Assembly: GCA_021776175.1 (NCBI GenBank)
Contig: JAJFGJ010000006.1
Location: 124,001 to 188,000 of the forward strand
DNA length: 64,000 bases
DNA from: Kiloniellaceae bacterium
GTDB lineage: Bacteria > Pseudomonadota > Alphaproteobacteria > Kiloniellales > J153
Direction of reading: 5' to 3'
Shown: one piece after another, positions 44,614 through 54,006 of the stretch
How the letters are laid out: every line of letters begins with the position of its first letter
Numbering within the stretch: position 1 is the stretch's first letter
Notes under the pieces: model-generated
The model's input: only the letters and a program-made list of their open reading frames with translations
Database searches by the model: none
Told to the model about the DNA's origin: nothing
Program-made: the position numbers and the translations under genes

Positions 44614-45389
44614 TCCGGCGCTGGAGCCATGGCGCGCCGGTAAAGGTGCCAGGAAGCATGGCCAAGGACCGGCAGAACGACGAGAAGCCCGGCGAAACCC
44701 GATAGCAGGGAAACGCCGATCAAGGCGGCGATAACCGCGCACCAGACAATCATGGCGGCCGGGTTCTTGCGGACAACCTTCACGCTGGCGATCATCGCGG
44801 TCACGAAGTCGATATCGCGGTCGTAGAGCATCGGAAATGACGTCACCGACAAGGAAAAGACGGCCAGCGCGATGGCCGCTCCAACCCCATTGCCGATGGC
44901 GAGAAACAGCAGGCCCATGGGCGTGGTGAAGATCTCGGTCAGCAGTTCAGCGGCGCTGAACGATTTCAGGCCGAGGAAGCCGAAGAACAGCAGTGCCGCG
45001 ATGTCCATCCAGATGAACAGCAGGAAGCCCGTGACCAGAGCCATCCAGCCAAGATCGCGCCCGGCCGCATGGCGCACCGAACCGAGAATCCTGCCCCAGG
45101 ACAGCGCCTCGTCCTGTTCGAGACAGCGGCTGACGGCATAAAACGCGGTCGCGATAAAGGGCGCGATGAAAGCAAAGCCCGCAGCCAGGGGGTAAACCAG
45201 GTACGGCAGGCCAAAGTACAAAAGCAGCAGGATGAGGACCCATCCACCCAGGGCGTAGACGCCGCCGATGACCAGGCCGTAAAGGGGCGCGGCGCGGAAA
45301 TCGCGCAAGCCGGCCGCCAGCACCTCCCCGACGTCGGCTATCGCCAGCGGCCGTACCGCCGGGGCCCCGGCCTTTGCGTTCTCCGTCAT
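44610..45389 (-). CDS. DUF2189 family integral membrane protein
   Basis: A 259-residue inner-membrane protein. ATG 45389 has AGGAG six bases upstream; an ATG at 45395 is two residues longer. Family marks are GLRDFRAAPLYGLVIGGVYA, SRCLEQDEALSWG, FPMLYDRDIDFVTAM and GHASWHLYRRAM. It has about six hydrophobic segments. DUF2189 proteins are sometimes linked to cytochrome c oxidase subunit I neighbourhoods, but their function is not known. It is convergent with the GNAT-like gene. Confidence 0.85.
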   Translation of the reverse strand: MTENAKAGAPAVRPLAIADVGEVLAAGLRDFRAAPLYGLVIGGVYALGGWVLILLLLYFGLPYLVYPLAAGFAFIAPFIATAFYAVSRCLEQDEALSWGRILGSVRHAAGRDLGWMALVTGFLLFIWMDIAALLFFGFLGLKSFSAAELLTEIFTTPMGLLFLAIGNGVGAAIALAVFSLSVTSFPMLYDRDIDFVTAMIASVKVVRKNPAAMIVWCAVIAALIGVSLLSGFAGLLVVLPVLGHASWHLYRRAMAPAPD

Positions 45390-45487
45390 CCACATCTCCT
45401 AGACATACACGAGCCGCTGGAAAACGGCTGTCGCCAAGGAAAGATAGCGTCTAGCGGCAAGGATTGCCAAATGGCGGCTGGCGGAGT

Positions 45488-45560
45488 TCCCCTCACCCAG
45501 CCTGCGCAACCCTCTCCCAGCGGGAGAGGGAGGGACCCGCGTAGCGGGAGGGTGAGGGGA
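45488..45560. repeat. Nested GC-rich inverted repeat
   Basis: Outer arms TCCCCTCACCC (45488-45498) and GGGTGAGGGGA (45550-45560) pair perfectly over 11 bp. An inner hairpin, CCCTCTCCC with GGGAGAGGG (45510-45518 and 45522-45530), is perfect over 9 bp. It lies 20 bp past the stop of the CoA-transferase gene, read on the minus strand. Third palindrome family of the window. Confidence 0.85.
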
Positions 45561-45580
45561 TTCGACCGAAGCGAAGACAC

Positions 45581-46699
45581 TCACCCGGACCAGGCTTCGA
45601 TCGCTTTCTCCACGCTCAGTTCCCGAAATGGCGCGCGCGGTGCCGGAGCTTGGCCGTCGAAGAAGGCTGGAAACAAAACTTCGACACGCGCATCCGCGCC
45701 GCCGGTTTCCCGGACCAGACCGCGCGCGCGCATGTGGGGATCGTCCGGCACCTCGCCGGGTTCCAAGACCGGCTGAAAACAACAATCCACTTCGCTGAGG
45801 CGGTCTATCCAGGCACTCAAGGGCTCGCGCTGGATCGTGGCCGCGACCTCGGCCATGAGATCGTCTTGCGGCAAGGGATCGTGCTGGCGCGCGATCCAGC
45901 CGGGCTGTCCCAGGGCGGTGCAGAAGTTGGCCCAGAACTTTTCCTCCAAGGCGCCCAGTGCGATGAAACGCTTATCCGCCGTCTCGTAAATCCGATAGCA
46001 GGCCGCGCCGCCGTTGAGCAGCGCGCCTTCCCGCTCCGGCTCGAAACCCGCGCGGCGCGCGCCGGTCAATGTCATGGCCTGCCAACCGAGCACGGTTTCC
46101 GACAAGCTGACATCGATGCTGGCGCCGCGCCCGTCGCGCGCCCGGCGCAACAAGGCCGCCAGGACGGTCATGGCCGCCTGCATGGCCCCGGCGAAGTCGG
46201 CCGTCGGCGGGTGCGCGAAGACCGGCCGCCCGGCCGTGCCCGAGGTCGCCAGGCCGCCGCTCAAGGCCATGTAGGTGATGTCGTGGCCAGCGCGCCCGGC
46301 ATAGGGGCCGTTCTGTCCGAACCCGGACAAGGCGCAGTGGATCAGGCGCGGATTGAGCGCCTGAAGATCTTCGGCCCCGAAACCCAGACGGGCCAGGGCG
46401 CCGGGCCGGAAAGATTCCAGAAGGACGTCGGCGCCGCGCACCAGAGCTTCCAACGCCGCCTTGCCCCGATCCGACTTGAGATCGAGGCGCACCACGGTCT
46501 TGCCCGCGTTGACGAGTTTGTAGAAGGCGGAAACGCCGTCGCCGTCGCGCGGGCCGAGGGCGCGCATGGGATCGCCCGCCGGCGGCTCGATCTTCACCAC
46601 CTCCGCGCCCAGGTCGGCCAGCATCTGCGCCGCGTAAGGCCCAGGCAAATACTGCGATAGATCGAGAACGCGGGTGCCGGATAGGCAGCTCGGGGACAC
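45581..46699 (-). CDS. CaiB/BaiF family CoA-transferase
   Basis: A 372-residue family III CoA-transferase. It starts at GTG 46699 with TRVLDLSQYLPGPYAAQML, then the CoA-binding VVKIEPPAGDPMR, DLKSDRGKAALEAL and RPGALARLGFG, and ADFAGAMQAAMTVLAAL where the catalytic Asp of this family is expected. Such enzymes move CoA between carboxylic acids, as in carnitine or bile acid use or racemisation of 2-methylacyl-CoA. Substrate unknown. It starts 14 bp past the clpA stop on the same strand and could be co-transcribed. Confidence 0.88.
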   Translation of the reverse strand: MSPSCLSGTRVLDLSQYLPGPYAAQMLADLGAEVVKIEPPAGDPMRALGPRDGDGVSAFYKLVNAGKTVVRLDLKSDRGKAALEALVRGADVLLESFRPGALARLGFGAEDLQALNPRLIHCALSGFGQNGPYAGRAGHDITYMALSGGLATSGTAGRPVFAHPPTADFAGAMQAAMTVLAALLRRARDGRGASIDVSLSETVLGWQAMTLTGARRAGFEPEREGALLNGGAACYRIYETADKRFIALGALEEKFWANFCTALGQPGWIARQHDPLPQDDLMAEVAATIQREPLSAWIDRLSEVDCCFQPVLEPGEVPDDPHMRARGLVRETGGADARVEVLFPAFFDGQAPAPRAPFRELSVEKAIEAWSG

Positions 46700-46713
46700 G
46701 GCCGGCGCCGTGC

Positions 46714-49098
46714 TTATTCGACCAGTTCGGGCGTGACTTTCTTGGCGTTGCCGCCCTTGCCGGATGGGCCTTTTCCGGGCGCGTCCTTGTTGGACGATCC
46801 CTTGCCCGAGGATCCCTTGCCGGGCCGGCGCTTGCGCGGCGGCTCACCGGCGGAAAAGGTGAAGCTGGGTTTGTCGCTGTCGATATCGACCCGCACCACC
46901 CCGCCTTTGGCGAGCTTGCCGAACAACAGTTCCTCGGCCAGGGCCTGCTTAAGGTGTTCCTGAATCACGCGGGCCAGGGGCCGGGCGCCATTGAGCGGAT
47001 CGTAACCCTTGCGCGCCAGCCAGTCGCGGGCGGCGTCGCTGAGCTCGATCACCACATTGCGGTCGGCGAGCTGGGTTTCAAGCTGCATGACGAACTTGTC
47101 GACGATGCGCGACATGACATCGGGCGCCAGATTCTTGAAGCCGATAATCGCATCCAGGCGGTTACGGAACTCCGGCGTGAACATGCGGGTGATGGCCTCG
47201 GAGTCGTCGCCGACCCGCGCGTCGCGTTCAAAACCCATGGCGGGCTTGGCCATGTCGGCGGCGCCGGCATTGGTGGTCATGATCAAAATAACATTGCGGA
47301 AATCGACCGACTTGCCGTTGTGGTCGGTCAGCTTGCCGTAATCCATCACCTGAAGAAGGATATTGAAAAGATCGGGATGCGCCTTTTCGATTTCGTCGAG
47401 CAACAAGACGCTATGGGGATGCTGGTCGACGGCATCGGTCAGGAGACCGCCTTGATCGAAGCCGACATAGCCGGGCGGCGCGCCGATCAGGCGCGAAATC
47501 GTATGCCGCTCCATGTACTCCGACATGTCGAAACGGGTTAGTTCGATCCCCAGGGAGTTGGCCAATTGCCGCGCGACCTCGGTCTTGCCGACGCCCGTGG
47601 GGCCGGAGAAGAGGTAAGAACCGATCGGCTTTTCCGGCTCACGCAGACCGGCGCGGGCGAGCTTTATAGCCGCCGAGAGGGCGTCGATGGCATCGTCCTG
47701 GCCGAACACCATGGTCCGCAGATCGCGGTCGAGGTGTTGTAGCGCGGTACGGTCGTCCTTGGACACGGTCTTGGGCGGAATGCGCGCCATTTTCGAGATG
47801 ACCGCTTCGACCTCTTTCACGCCGATGACTTTGCGCCGGCGCGATTCGGGTACCAGCATTTGCGAGGCGCCAACTTCGTCGATCACGTCGATGGCCTTGT
47901 CGGGCAAGCGCCGGTCGCCGATATAGCGCGCGGAAAGTTCGACCGCCGAGCGAATCGCCTCGTTGGTGTAGCGGACCTGGTGGTGTTCCTCGTAATAAGG
48001 TTTCAGGCCGCGCAGGATCTTCACCGCGTCCTCGATCGAAGGCTCGTTCACATCGATCTTCTGGAACCGCCGCACCAGGGCACGGTCCTTCTCGAAGTAG
48101 TTGCGGTATTCCTTGTAGGTCGTCGAGCCCATGCAGCGCAGCGCGCCGTTCTGCAACGCCGGCTTGAGCAGATTGGAGGCATCCATGGCCCCGCCCGAGG
48201 TCGCGCCGGCGCCAATCACGGTGTGGATTTCGTCGATGAAGAGAATCGCGCCCTCGAGCGCCTCCAACTCCGATACCACCGCCTTGAGGCGTTCCTCGAA
48301 GTCGCCGCGGTAACGGGTTCCGGCCAAGAGCGCGCCCAGGTCGAGGGCGAAGATCGTGTTGTCCCACAAGACCTCCGGCACCTGCTTCTCGACGATGCGC
48401 CGGGCCAAGCCCTCGGCGATCGCGGTCTTGCCGACGCCGGCCTCGCCGACATAAAGCGGATTGTTCTTGGTCCGGCGGCACAGCACCTGAATCGTACGCT
48501 CTATCTCATCGCTTCGCCCGATCAAGGGATCGATATTGCCCTCGTCCGCCTTCTTGTTGAGATCGACGCAATAGGCGTCCAGCGCCTCGCGTCCCTTTTG
48601 CACGACTTTCTCGCCGTCGGCGGATTCATCCGCCCCCTCGACGGTTCGCTCCTCGGATTGCCCGGCGACCTTGGCGATGCCATGGCTGATGTAATTCAGG
48701 GCGTCGAGCCGGCTCATCTCCTGTTCCTGCAGGAAATAGACGGCGTGGCTCTCGCGTTCGGAGAACATGGCGACCAGAACGTTGGCGCCGGTCACCTCCT
48801 CGCGGCCCGACGATTGAACGTGGATCGCGGCGCGTTGCAGCACGCGCTGAAAACCGGCGGTCGGCTTGGCGTCGCCTAGCTGGACCGAAATCAGATTGGC
48901 CAGTTCGTTGTCGATGTAGTCGTGAATATCCTCGCGCAGGCGTTCCATATCGACACCGCAGGCGCGCAAGACGGAAACCGCGTCCGGGTCCTCGGTCAGG
49001 GACAGCAGCAAGTGCTCCAAGGTCGCGTATTCATGCCGGCGCTCGTTCGCGTAGGCCAGGGCACGGTGAAGGGTCTGTTCCAGATTTGCCGAGAGCAT
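46714..49098 (-). CDS. clpA: ATP-dependent Clp protease ATP-binding subunit ClpA
   Basis: A 794-residue AAA+ unfoldase that feeds ClpP. The N-domain (residues 1-140) is followed by two AAA modules: Walker [10 protein letters not shown] in D1 and GPTGVGKTE in D2, with Walker [11 protein letters not shown] and [10 protein letters not shown]. The ClpA-specific features are the short middle region and the absence of a ClpB coiled coil. The C-terminus is unusual: a Gly/Ser/Lys-rich tail (about residues 760-790, such as [17 protein letters not shown]) follows the usual end. clpS is 7 bp upstream in the same operon. Confidence 0.95.
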   Translation of the reverse strand: MLSANLEQTLHRALAYANERRHEYATLEHLLLSLTEDPDAVSVLRACGVDMERLREDIHDYIDNELANLISVQLGDAKPTAGFQRVLQRAAIHVQSSGREEVTGANVLVAMFSERESHAVYFLQEQEMSRLDALNYISHGIAKVAGQSEERTVEGADESADGEKVVQKGREALDAYCVDLNKKADEGNIDPLIGRSDEIERTIQVLCRRTKNNPLYVGEAGVGKTAIAEGLARRIVEKQVPEVLWDNTIFALDLGALLAGTRYRGDFEERLKAVVSELEALEGAILFIDEIHTVIGAGATSGGAMDASNLLKPALQNGALRCMGSTTYKEYRNYFEKDRALVRRFQKIDVNEPSIEDAVKILRGLKPYYEEHHQVRYTNEAIRSAVELSARYIGDRRLPDKAIDVIDEVGASQMLVPESRRRKVIGVKEVEAVISKMARIPPKTVSKDDRTALQHLDRDLRTMVFGQDDAIDALSAAIKLARAGLREPEKPIGSYLFSGPTGVGKTEVARQLANSLGIELTRFDMSEYMERHTISRLIGAPPGYVGFDQGGLLTDAVDQHPHSVLLLDEIEKAHPDLFNILLQVMDYGKLTDHNGKSVDFRNVILIMTTNAGAADMAKPAMGFERDARVGDDSEAITRMFTPEFRNRLDAIIGFKNLAPDVMSRIVDKFVMQLETQLADRNVVIELSDAARDWLARKGYDPLNGARPLARVIQEHLKQALAEELLFGKLAKGGVVRVDIDSDKPSFTFSAGEPPRKRRPGKGSSGKGSSNKDAPGKGPSGKGGNAKKVTPELVE

Positions 49099-49105
49099 CC
49101 GGCGC

Positions 49106-49432
49106 TTATTCCTTTTCTAGGGTGCACTGAAGCGGATGTTGATGACGCCGCGCGTAGTCCACCACCTGCGTTACCTTCGTTTCGGCGATTTCGTAGGTGA
49201 AGACGCCGCAAATTCCGACCCCGCGCTGATGCACGTGCAGCATAATCTGTGTGGCGTCGCTCCGGTCCTTGCCAAAGATTTGCTCCAGCACGTGAACGAC
49301 AAACTCCATCGGCGTGTAGTCGTCATTCAGCATGAGTACTTTATACATCGAGGGCGTCTTCGTCTTGGGTTTGGTCTTGACGATAACGTCGGTCGATGAC
49401 CCGTTTTTTCCTTGTCCGTCCTTTTCGCTCAT
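49106..49432 (-). CDS. clpS: ATP-dependent Clp protease adaptor ClpS
   Basis: A 108-residue adaptor that binds N-degron residues and hands substrates to ClpAP. ATG 49432 gives the normal length; an in-frame ATG at 49576 would add 48 residues unlike the family. After a disordered Lys/Thr-rich lead it shows [20 protein letters not shown], the [20 protein letters not shown] and [20 protein letters not shown] blocks. With ClpA (7 bp downstream) and Aat (in another part of the window) it forms the bacterial N-end rule route. Confidence 0.95.
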   Translation of the reverse strand: MSEKDGQGKNGSSTDVIVKTKPKTKTPSMYKVLMLNDDYTPMEFVVHVLEQIFGKDRSDATQIMLHVHQRGVGICGVFTYEIAETKVTQVVDYARRHQHPLQCTLEKE

Positions 49433-49599
49433 TTCCGGCACGCCTGTCTCGGGGCTGGTCTTCCTATGGTCCCGGTCCGCTTCACCTCTGAATTCCCCAT
49501 GATACCTAATTTGGAGCGCGGGAAAAATCCCCTCGATGCGCGTTATCTCGAATCTACGATTCATATGGAGACCCAAAGATTTATCCCAAGAGGGTTAAC

Positions 49600-49636
49600 G
49601 AAATTAGGCCCGGCGATTACCGCCGAGCCTAATTTC
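49600..49636 (-). terminator. Hairpin terminator downstream of phasin gene
   Basis: Outer arms GAAATTAGGC (49600-49609) and GCCTAATTTC (49627-49636) are perfect over 10 bp; inside, CGGCG and CGCCG extend the stem with one mismatch and an ATTAC loop. It lies 48 bp past the phasin stop and is AT-rich at its base. It most likely ends the phasin transcript before clpS. Confidence 0.7.
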
Positions 49637-49684
49637 ATTCGTGATCGTATGCCCCCGAGCCCGCGGGCCCGTGAGCGGAAAGGA

Positions 49685-50386
49685 TTAAGTCAGCTTAGCC
49701 CGCACCCGGTCATGAATCGGCGCCATGACGGTCTGGGTCAGTTCCACGGACATGCCGGTCAACTTGGCGAAACCCTCGGTCATATTCCCCAGGCTCTCGC
49801 GGGCGAAATTACCCTGTAGCACCAAGGCCTCCGGCAGGGTCTTGGCATGGAACAAGGCTTCGGTCAGGGCGAATTGGGCCTGCACCGAACCGCGAGCGAG
49901 GCTGGCAACCTCCTTGCCCAGACTTTCGGCGCCCTTGACGGCGATGGCGCCACAGCTCTCCAGGGCGGCTATCATCTCCCGGCCCTCGGCGATGGGATCG
50001 ATCGCGCCGGCGGTCTTGCCTGGACGCCCTGACGGCTTGCCGGCCGGCTGAGCCTGGCGCGGCGACGGCGCGGCGGCGGGCTTGAGAGCCGGCGCCTGCC
50101 CGGCACCCTTGGCGTCGGTTTTCCGCACGATCTTTTTAACCGCCTCGGTCTTTTTGGCCACAACGGTCTTTTTGACCGTAACGGTCTTTTCAGCCGCCAC
50201 GGCGGGTTCCACTTTCCTGGCCGCCACGGCGGGCTCAACCGGCATGGCGGCGGGCTTGGCCGCCTTGACCAGGGGGCTATCCACCCCTGCCGCGGCTTGA
50301 GCGGCCGCCGGCGTGCTCAGTGGAAGCTGTAGCCCCTCGGCCTTAGTCTTCACGCGTTTCGCGGCGATGGTCTGATTTTGGGCCAT
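49685..50386 (-). CDS. Phasin family protein
   Basis: A 233-residue protein from ATG 50386. The C-terminal 100 residues form the helical phasin domain: EGREMIAALESCGAIAVKGA, LARGSVQAQFALTEALFH, EALVLQGNFARESLGNM and LTQTVMAPIHDRVRAKL. The first half is a long disordered Ala/Lys/Pro linker with repeated VKKT/AKKT units (for example KKTVVAKKTEAVKKIV), unlike the short phasins. Phasins coat polyhydroxybutyrate granules; the basic N-half could contact DNA as in PhaM-like proteins (inference). A hairpin terminator follows. Confidence 0.8.
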   Translation of the reverse strand: MAQNQTIAAKRVKTKAEGLQLPLSTPAAAQAAAGVDSPLVKAAKPAAMPVEPAVAARKVEPAVAAEKTVTVKKTVVAKKTEAVKKIVRKTDAKGAGQAPALKPAAAPSPRQAQPAGKPSGRPGKTAGAIDPIAEGREMIAALESCGAIAVKGAESLGKEVASLARGSVQAQFALTEALFHAKTLPEALVLQGNFARESLGNMTEGFAKLTGMSVELTQTVMAPIHDRVRAKLT

Positions 50387-50548
50387 GTCTGGAGAACTCC
50401 TCGGTCTGCGGCTTCGGATTGACGGCAAGTCAGCTTTCCGCCTGGGATATGCTGCGATGCAACACAAACCAATTAGGCATCGCCAAGCCGTTTGTCAAGA
50501 TTTCTTGCTGCGGCGCAACATGCCCGGCCGGGCCGCCGTGCCAGGGCC

Positions 50549-51289
50549 TCAGATCCGAGGCGCGAGCCCCAGCAGTCCATTCGCCCCTATCGCCAAATCG
50601 AAGCGGGGCGTGATGTTCTCCGTCCCGCCGCCGTGCGTCGAGCGGTCGACGGGCCCGACATCGCGGGGCGGATTCACGGCCACCCCGGTCGCGTCGTGGC
50701 CCAGCAGGATGGCGGGGAAGGTCAGGGCCGCGAAGCGGAAGTCGCCATAGCGCCAAGCGTTGAAATGCACCTCGCCGTCCCGGCAGCCGACGAAAAGCCA
50801 GTAAAACTCCTCGGAGGCCAAATTCATACCGGGCGGTGGCGGCACGAAGGCCGCGTTCCGGTTCAGGGCCTGATCCAGGGCGGCCAAATCCGAGGCATCA
50901 AGCCGGGCGGAGGCCGTGGTCCAGCCTCCCAGACTTCCCAGATCCGAGAAAGACAGCCCCTGCAAGGAGATGCCGCCGCCGCCCTGCACCCGGGCGGTGA
51001 AGGCCGCGCCGGCGCCGTCCGCCAGGATTTCGTAGGTCCGGACCTGGCGATCGTACTCGCCATTGTAAACCAGGCGGTACTGCCGCCGGGCGCCCGGCAC
51101 GCAGGCCGCGCGTATATCGTCGCCGTTGAGATAGCTGAACCAGCCGGTTTTCTGGACGAAAGGCATCTCGATTCCGCCCCGGTATGCGCAGGCCGGGAGA
51201 AGCCCAAGCAAAACCAGGCACGCGGCGCCAAGAAGACGGCGCGCGCTCAATCTTTGCTCAACGCCAGGAGAGCCTCTAAAGCGAAACAC
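50549..51289 (-). CDS. Hypothetical lipoprotein
   Basis: A 246-residue frame from GTG 51289; a TTG at 51250 starts a shorter protein with a better signal peptide (SARRLLGAACLVLLGLLPAC). The lipobox is LLPAC, so the mature protein should be anchored in a membrane. The rest is beta-rich and shows QYRLVYNGEYDRQVRTYEIL and EEFYWLFVGCRDGEVHFNAW; I do not recognise the family. A 22-bp tandem duplication overlaps the start region, so the start is uncertain. It is divergent from the D,D-carboxypeptidase. Confidence 0.6.
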   Translation of the reverse strand: MFRFRGSPGVEQRLSARRLLGAACLVLLGLLPACAYRGGIEMPFVQKTGWFSYLNGDDIRAACVPGARRQYRLVYNGEYDRQVRTYEILADGAGAAFTARVQGGGGISLQGLSFSDLGSLGGWTTASARLDASDLAALDQALNRNAAFVPPPPGMNLASEEFYWLFVGCRDGEVHFNAWRYGDFRFAALTFPAILLGHDATGVAVNPPRDVGPVDRSTHGGGTENITPRFDLAIGANGLLGLAPRI

Positions 51290-51316
51290 GAGAACCTCTA
51301 AAGCGAAACACGAGGG
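51273..51316. repeat. 22-bp tandem duplication
   Basis: Units 51273-51294 and 51295-51316 match at 20 of 22 positions, directly adjacent. They span the possible GTG start of the lipoprotein gene and its upstream bases. 22 is not a multiple of three, so a start in the upstream copy would be out of frame. Confidence 0.85.
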
Positions 51317-51470
51317 CTAGACGCATCGATAATTAACCAAATTGCAAGGGCGGGACCATTACGCTGGACATATCTCGACCAAATACCTAGAATCTTCGCC
51401 TAAATCATTATGGGCTAGGCTTTTTTACTGAGGGCTCCGTTTGTTCCACACTATAGGCTGCAGAATTAAG

Positions 51471-52745
51471 ATGGGTTTTCGGAACCTTCTCTTGCGCGCG
51501 GGCGCGACCGCGCTGGCCGCTGTCTTCACGATGCTCTTCGCCACCGCCGATGTCCAGGCGCGATACGCCACGATCGTGATCGATTTCGAGACCGGCGAAG
51601 TGATCAAGGAGGTCAACGCGGACACCCGCAATTACCCGGCGTCGCTGGTCAAGATGATGACCTTGTATATGGCGTTCGAAGCCCTGCATCTGGGCAATCT
51701 CACGCTGGATCAAGAGCTTCCGGTTTCGCGCCGGGCCACCGGCATGCCGCCATCCAGGCTGGGTCTTAAAAAGGGCGGCACCATCAAGGTCCGCGATGTC
51801 ATCTTGTCCTTGGTGACGAAATCGGCCAACGACGCCGCGGTTGTCATGGCCGAGGCCCTGGGCACCAAGGAAAGCCGCTTTGCCCGCATGATGACCAAGA
51901 AGGCGCGCAAGCTGGGCATGAAGCGAACCAGTTTTCGCAATGCCTCCGGCTTGCCGAACCGGCGCCAACTCAGCACCGCGCGCGATATGGCGACCCTGGC
52001 GCGTGCCCTGATTCGGGACTTTCCGCAATACTACGAATATTTCTCCACCGCGGATTTCACCTATAACGGCCGCAAGTATCGAAACCACAACGGGCTGCTG
52101 CGTCATTACGATGGCACGGACGGTTTGAAGACCGGCTACACCCGGGCGTCGGGGTTCAATCTGGCCGCCTCGGCCGTGCGTAACGGCCGGCGCCTGATTG
52201 CCGTGGTCTTCGGGGGTCGTTCCCCCGCTTCGCGCGACCGGCAGGTTGCCCGGTTGCTCGACCAGGGCTTTAAGGCGACAGCGGACTTGCCCCTGGTCGC
52301 CAGCGCCGATTCAATCGTGGCGCGAGCGGCACGTGAAAGCGCTTCCGGCGCCAAGGCCGTGCCGGAGGCGCCGGCGCCGACCGATGCCGCGGCCTCGCGC
52401 CCGGCGACGGCCGAGACCAAAAACGAAGTGCCGCCTCCAAAGAGTGGGCGCGAACTGGCCTGGGGTGTTCAGGTTGGCGCCTATTACCGCTACCGCATGG
52501 CCGAAGCCGCGGCGATCAAGGCAGCCGCCAGAATCCCGGCGTTACTGGCCGATACCCGGATTCACGTGCCATCGATTCGCGGCCGCCGCGGACGAATCTA
52601 CCGCGCCCGCCTGCTCGGGCTGACCCAAGCGGACGCGCGCGGCGCCTGCCGCAAGCTTGAGGCCTTGAAAACCGATTGCCTGGTGGTGAAGAGCCTGGCG
52701 ACCGTGGCGCTGAAAAAACAAGCCACCGCCATCGCCACCAATTAG
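51471..52745 (+). CDS. D-alanyl-D-alanine carboxypeptidase with SPOR domain
   Basis: A 424-residue periplasmic PBP5/6-type enzyme that trims the terminal D-Ala of peptidoglycan stems. After the signal peptide (residues 1-30) the motifs are S58-L-V-K61, S118-A-N120 and K220-T-G222 (DGLKTGYTRASGFN). From about residue 285 an Ala/Pro-rich linker leads to a C-terminal SPOR domain (AWGVQVGAYYRYRMAEAAAI, YRARLLGLTQADARGACRKL), which binds denuded glycan at the septum. ATG 51471 is chosen over TTG 51441. This PBP5-SPOR form is common in alphaproteobacteria. Confidence 0.93.
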   Translation: MGFRNLLLRAGATALAAVFTMLFATADVQARYATIVIDFETGEVIKEVNADTRNYPASLVKMMTLYMAFEALHLGNLTLDQELPVSRRATGMPPSRLGLKKGGTIKVRDVILSLVTKSANDAAVVMAEALGTKESRFARMMTKKARKLGMKRTSFRNASGLPNRRQLSTARDMATLARALIRDFPQYYEYFSTADFTYNGRKYRNHNGLLRHYDGTDGLKTGYTRASGFNLAASAVRNGRRLIAVVFGGRSPASRDRQVARLLDQGFKATADLPLVASADSIVARAARESASGAKAVPEAPAPTDAAASRPATAETKNEVPPPKSGRELAWGVQVGAYYRYRMAEAAAIKAAARIPALLADTRIHVPSIRGRRGRIYRARLLGLTQADARGACRKLEALKTDCLVVKSLATVALKKQATAIATN

Positions 52746-52777
52746 GTTTTTCTGAACATTCCGCCGCTCCGCCCGCC

Positions 52778-53389
52778 TTACAGACAGGTCGGCGCGCCCG
52801 CCGGTATCGTACCGGGCGCCAGGGAACTGAGCGCCCCGAAACGCGGCCGGAATACCGCGTTATGACGAAGCGTGGTCGATCCAATCAGATCCGGCGCCAC
52901 GAATGGCACGTAGTCGTAAACCAGTTCCGCGAAGATCGCGGATTCGCCGTCGCGCATGGTGAAGTTGGGGGGCAAGGTCGCGCTGCTACCCGCCACGCCA
53001 AGGTCGCTAACCGCGCTGATGCCGCCATTTCCCACACACTGCCAGCTCACGGTTGGATTGCCGCCGGCTTGTGCGACGGACGAGATGATCAAGACGCCGG
53101 TGCCGGCCATATCGAAGGGCCGCATGACAAAGTCGGCGGCCTGATAAAGGTTCGCGACCTGGGTCAGGCTAATGGTTGAGTCCGTCTGCGCGATCAAGTC
53201 GGACATCGAAACGGCGGTCCGGCTCATCTTTTGCTGCAATAAGGCATAGCGCGAGATTTCAACGCCGCTCAAGAAGATCAGCGTGAGAAGCGGCATGAGC
53301 AAGGCAACCTCGACCAGGACGGTGCCGCTTCGCTCGGCGGCGAAACAACGCCAATGGCGGCGGAGGAATTTGCGGGCCTTGATTAACAT
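52778..53389 (-). CDS. TadE-like pilus assembly protein
   Basis: A 203-residue protein. A basic lead (KARKFLRRHWRCF) is followed by the TadE-type hydrophobic helix GTVLVEVALLMPLLTLIFLS with Glu near the start of the helix, and a Gln/Met-rich helix (ALLQQKMSRTAVSMSDLIAQ). The rest is an outside domain with a likely Cys pair (WQCVGNG and the C-terminal PTCL). It should be a minor pseudopilin of a Tad (Flp) system. Its start overlaps the previous gene by 7 bp. No secretion ATPase or prepilin peptidase gene is in the window. Confidence 0.8.
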   Translation of the reverse strand: MLIKARKFLRRHWRCFAAERSGTVLVEVALLMPLLTLIFLSGVEISRYALLQQKMSRTAVSMSDLIAQTDSTISLTQVANLYQAADFVMRPFDMAGTGVLIISSVAQAGGNPTVSWQCVGNGGISAVSDLGVAGSSATLPPNFTMRDGESAIFAELVYDYVPFVAPDLIGSTTLRHNAVFRPRFGALSSLAPGTIPAGAPTCL

Positions 53390-54006
53390 CCGGTCGTCCC
53401 CGGGCCTGCCGGACCGGACAACACAACGCCCGGTGTGCCGAAGGGTTCGTTACGCACCGCGACACTCACCGACAATGGAATGGTCCCGTCCGGCCCAAAG
53501 ATGTTCCCGATCAGCGGCGTGAGCGCCGACCAATCGTAGAACACTTGATAGAGCACGATGGAACCCGGTCCGCCCAATCCGGTCGCGGCCATGTCGGAAT
53601 CCCAGCTCGTGTTGCCGTTGACGTCCGTATAGGGCTCGCCGTTATCGTATGAGCCGTTGTCGTTGTCGTCCACATAGGGCTCGGGCTGACCAATGGAATC
53701 GAAGCATGGATAGACGCTGGTGGTAATGGTGACGTTGTCGATGTCAACCAACCCGATCGTCGCATCTTGTATCTCTTGCCGGATAGCGTCGGTCCGCGTC
53801 ATCCCGACAGGCTGAAAACCGGTCCGGCCAATACGCGAGGCGTTTTGCAAGCCCCCTTCCATCAAGGAGGTGACGAAGAGCACCATCATCAGATCGATGA
53901 TGCCGGCGATCCCCAGAATCACGATCGGCGCGGCAAAGGCGAATTCGATCGCCGAACTGCCATCGTCCGATCGCATCAACCGCCGCCAAAGGGTGCGTAG
54001 TATCAT
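53383..54006 (-). CDS. TadE-like protein with Asp/Asn-rich motif
   Basis: A 207-residue protein from ATG 54006 with GAGGG upstream; ATG 54021 or 54045 would add residues. The N-terminal helix is GSSAIEFAFAAPIVILGIAG, typical of TadE. The outer part contains YVDDNDNGSYDNGEPYTDVN, an Asp/Asn-rich stretch that looks like a calcium-binding loop (thrombospondin type 3 or EF-hand-like) and recurs in the TadG-like protein. Two Cys (VYPCFDS and the terminal TTGC) may pair. It overlaps the next TadE gene by 7 bp and is divergent from the TadG gene. Confidence 0.75.
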   Translation of the reverse strand: MILRTLWRRLMRSDDGSSAIEFAFAAPIVILGIAGIIDLMMVLFVTSLMEGGLQNASRIGRTGFQPVGMTRTDAIRQEIQDATIGLVDIDNVTITTSVYPCFDSIGQPEPYVDDNDNGSYDNGEPYTDVNGNTSWDSDMAATGLGGPGSIVLYQVFYDWSALTPLIGNIFGPDGTIPLSVSVAVRNEPFGTPGVVLSGPAGPGTTGC

